NCBI GenBank assembly: GCA_024278155.1
Contig: JAJRTT010000357.1
Coordinates: forward strand, 1 to 6,762
Direction: 5' to 3'
DNA from: Bacteroidota bacterium
GTDB lineage: Bacteria; Bacteroidota; Bacteroidia; Bacteroidales; JAADJA01
DNA: 6,762 nt
Part shown: positions 5,338-6,762 of the stretch, piece by piece
How the letters are laid out: every line of letters starts with the position of its first letter
Numbering within the stretch: the first letter of the stretch is position 1
Notes under the pieces: generated by a model
Database searches by the model: none
What the model was told of the DNA's origin: nothing
The model's input: the letters and a program-made list of their open reading frames with translations, nothing else
Made by a program: the position numbers and the translations under genes

Positions 5338-6762
5338 ATGAAACAACTCAGCCCACTCAATTTTTTCTTGCCCCTTTTCTTGTTATTTGTTGTAACACCT
5401 GAACTCCAGGCCCAATACGACACTTTAAAGGTCATGTATTACAATGTGCTCGATTTCCCTAATATTTATCCTGAGAGGAAGGCAAACTTCCGAACTGTGA
5501 ACCAATATGTTAAGGCGGATATCATCCTCGTGAACGAATTGAAAACAACCGCTGGCGCAATTGCTTTGCTCAATGAAGCCTTGAATGTTTACGGTACGGC
5601 ACATTATCAAAAAGCGGTTTATACAGAACAGGATTTTTCTGAAAACCTGCTTTATTATAACAGTGACAAGCTGGCCCTGTACAGCCAGGACGTGATTTCC
5701 ACCAATATCCGCGATATTGACGAATATGTGCTTTATTACAAATCGGCTGATTTGGCAACGACCAATGATACCGTTTTCTTCTACTTTTATGAGGCACATT
5801 TGAAAGCAAGCCAGGGCTATGAAAACACACGCCTTGCCGAGGTGAACACATTTTTGAACCATTTGAATGCCATTCCAAATGCAGAGAATGTTTTCTTTGG
5901 TGGCGACTTTAATCTCTACACCAGTTCCGAACCGGCCTATCAGGCAATCATGGACAATGTAACTTATGGTTTCAATGATCCCTTACCGTCAGGAAACTGG
6001 CACAACGGTAGTTCGTACAGCGATATCCATACACAAAGTACCCGGTTGAACGATCCGATGGGCGGTTCTACGGGTGGTTTGGACGATCGCTTTGATTTTA
6101 TCCTGTTTACGGATGATGTGGCCAATGCAAGCAACAGGGTACAATATATCCCTAATTCCTGCATTGCTTTTGGAAACGATGGGAGCCATTATAATGCTGC
6201 CCTCATCGACCCACCTGTTAATCCATACCTTCCCGATTCGATAATCCAGGCACTCTATTATATGTCGGATCATTTGCCGGTGATTTGTGATTTAAGGGTG
6301 GAGGCCACCATTGACACCACTAAGGCAAATATTGTCATTACGGAAATTATGTACAATCCCCCTGAAGTTGGGACAGATTCCCTGGAGTTCATTGAACTGT
6401 TCAACAATGGAAATGAAACTGAAAACCTGGCCGGGTTTTATTTTTCGGCCGGGGTTGAATTCACTTTCCCTTCCTATGTCTTGAACCCGGGCGAATTTAT
6501 GGTGGTTGGGGTAAATACTTCGGCATTGCAAAATACCTTTGGTGTGAATGCCTTGCAATGGACAAGCGGGGGCCTGAGCAATGGTGGTGAATTGATTTTG
6601 TTAAAAGACAATTCCGGGAAAACCGTTGATTCTGTACGATATTATGATACACCTCCCTGGCCAACAACACCGGATGGAGGAGGCCCTTCATTGATGCTTT
6701 GCGATCCAGGTTCCGATAATTCCTTAGGGGCAAACTGGGCAGCATCACAGAATTTTGTCACG
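5338..6762 (+). CDS. secreted endonuclease/exonuclease/phosphatase-family protein with lamin-tail domain, 3'-truncated
   Basis: From the ATG at 5338 the frame stays open to the window's end: 475 codons without a stop. A signal peptide (hydrophobic 7-20) has likely cleavage after Ala25 (LQA|QYD). An EEP metal-dependent phosphoesterase domain spans about 30-320 with its key residues in order: N36 in MYYNVLDF, E67 in LVNELK, H154 in EAHLKA, D190 and N192 in GGDFNL, D253 in RFDFIL, and D311-H312 in SDHLPV. A lamin-tail domain follows from about 331 (IVITEIMYNPP, then EFIELFN) to near the edge (DGGGPSL, then NWAAS). The likely role is extracellular nuclease or phosphodiesterase activity on DNA, RNA or lipid head groups; the sequence does not decide which. 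A type IX secretion C-terminal sorting domain is plausible further on but is not visible. The gene has its own promoter behind a strong terminator, so it is separate from the upstream unit. Confidence 0.92.
   Translation, partial: MKQLSPLNFFLPLFLLFVVTPELQAQYDTLKVMYYNVLDFPNIYPERKANFRTVNQYVKADIILVNELKTTAGAIALLNEALNVYGTAHYQKAVYTEQDFSENLLYYNSDKLALYSQDVISTNIRDIDEYVLYYKSADLATTNDTVFFYFYEAHLKASQGYENTRLAEVNTFLNHLNAIPNAENVFFGGDFNLYTSSEPAYQAIMDNVTYGFNDPLPSGNWHNGSSYSDIHTQSTRLNDPMGGSTGGLDDRFDFILFTDDVANASNRVQYIPNSCIAFGNDGSHYNAALIDPPVNPYLPDSIIQALYYMSDHLPVICDLRVEATIDTTKANIVITEIMYNPPEVGTDSLEFIELFNNGNETENLAGFYFSAGVEFTFPSYVLNPGEFMVVGVNTSALQNTFGVNALQWTSGGLSNGGELILLKDNSGKTVDSVRYYDTPPWPTTPDGGGPSLMLCDPGSDNSLGANWAASQNFVT

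Overview
The window is chromosomal DNA that looks like Bacteroidota, probably class Bacteroidia; I cannot place it more finely. Three things point there. The gene order dUTPase, TPR lipoprotein, DUF4292 lipoprotein, EnvC-like LytM protein is one I know from that phylum. Two intergenic TAnnTTTG boxes match the Bacteroidota -7 promoter element, and no start has a strong Shine-Dalgarno sequence. The last gene is a secreted nuclease with a lamin-tail domain, a common Bacteroidota architecture. All convincing genes are on the + strand and there is no sign of a mobile element.

Layout. Positions 1-606 are the 3' part of a small ERCC4-type (XPF/Mus81/Hef) structure-specific nuclease with a C-terminal helix-hairpin-helix pair; its true start is upstream of the window. 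A 73-nt gap carrying a TACTTTTG promoter box leads into dut (680-1114). After 63 nt comes a TPR-rich lipoprotein with a TTG start (1178-2917). It overlaps by 8 nt a DUF4292 lipoprotein (2910-3725), which is followed after 3 nt by an EnvC-like coiled-coil/LytM protein (3729-4952). These four genes probably form one transcription unit. It ends at a strong intrinsic terminator (5139-5172), possibly preceded by a weak one (4991-5015).

The 385-nt spacer 4953-5337 also holds a small GNRA-loop hairpin and a second promoter box (TACCTTTG) lying inside a perfect 6+6 inverted repeat. It serves a gene that starts at 5338 and runs off the right edge: a signal peptide, a complete endonuclease/exonuclease/phosphatase domain and a nearly complete lamin-tail domain (475 codons visible, no stop).

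How the genes fit together. dut sanitises the nucleotide pool. The next three genes are all exported envelope proteins. The DUF4292 protein shows a landmark order resembling LolB, the outer-membrane receptor for lipoproteins, including a P-x-L-G or P-L-G loop leucine. The EnvC-like protein has lost most catalytic LytM residues and so is predicted to activate peptidoglycan amidases rather than cut peptidoglycan itself. The most interesting reading is an envelope-biogenesis cassette coupling outer-membrane lipoprotein handling with septal murein hydrolysis; this is inference. I found no CRISPR array, tRNA, rRNA, insertion sequence or clear defence island. Most of the window is ordinary housekeeping sequence.
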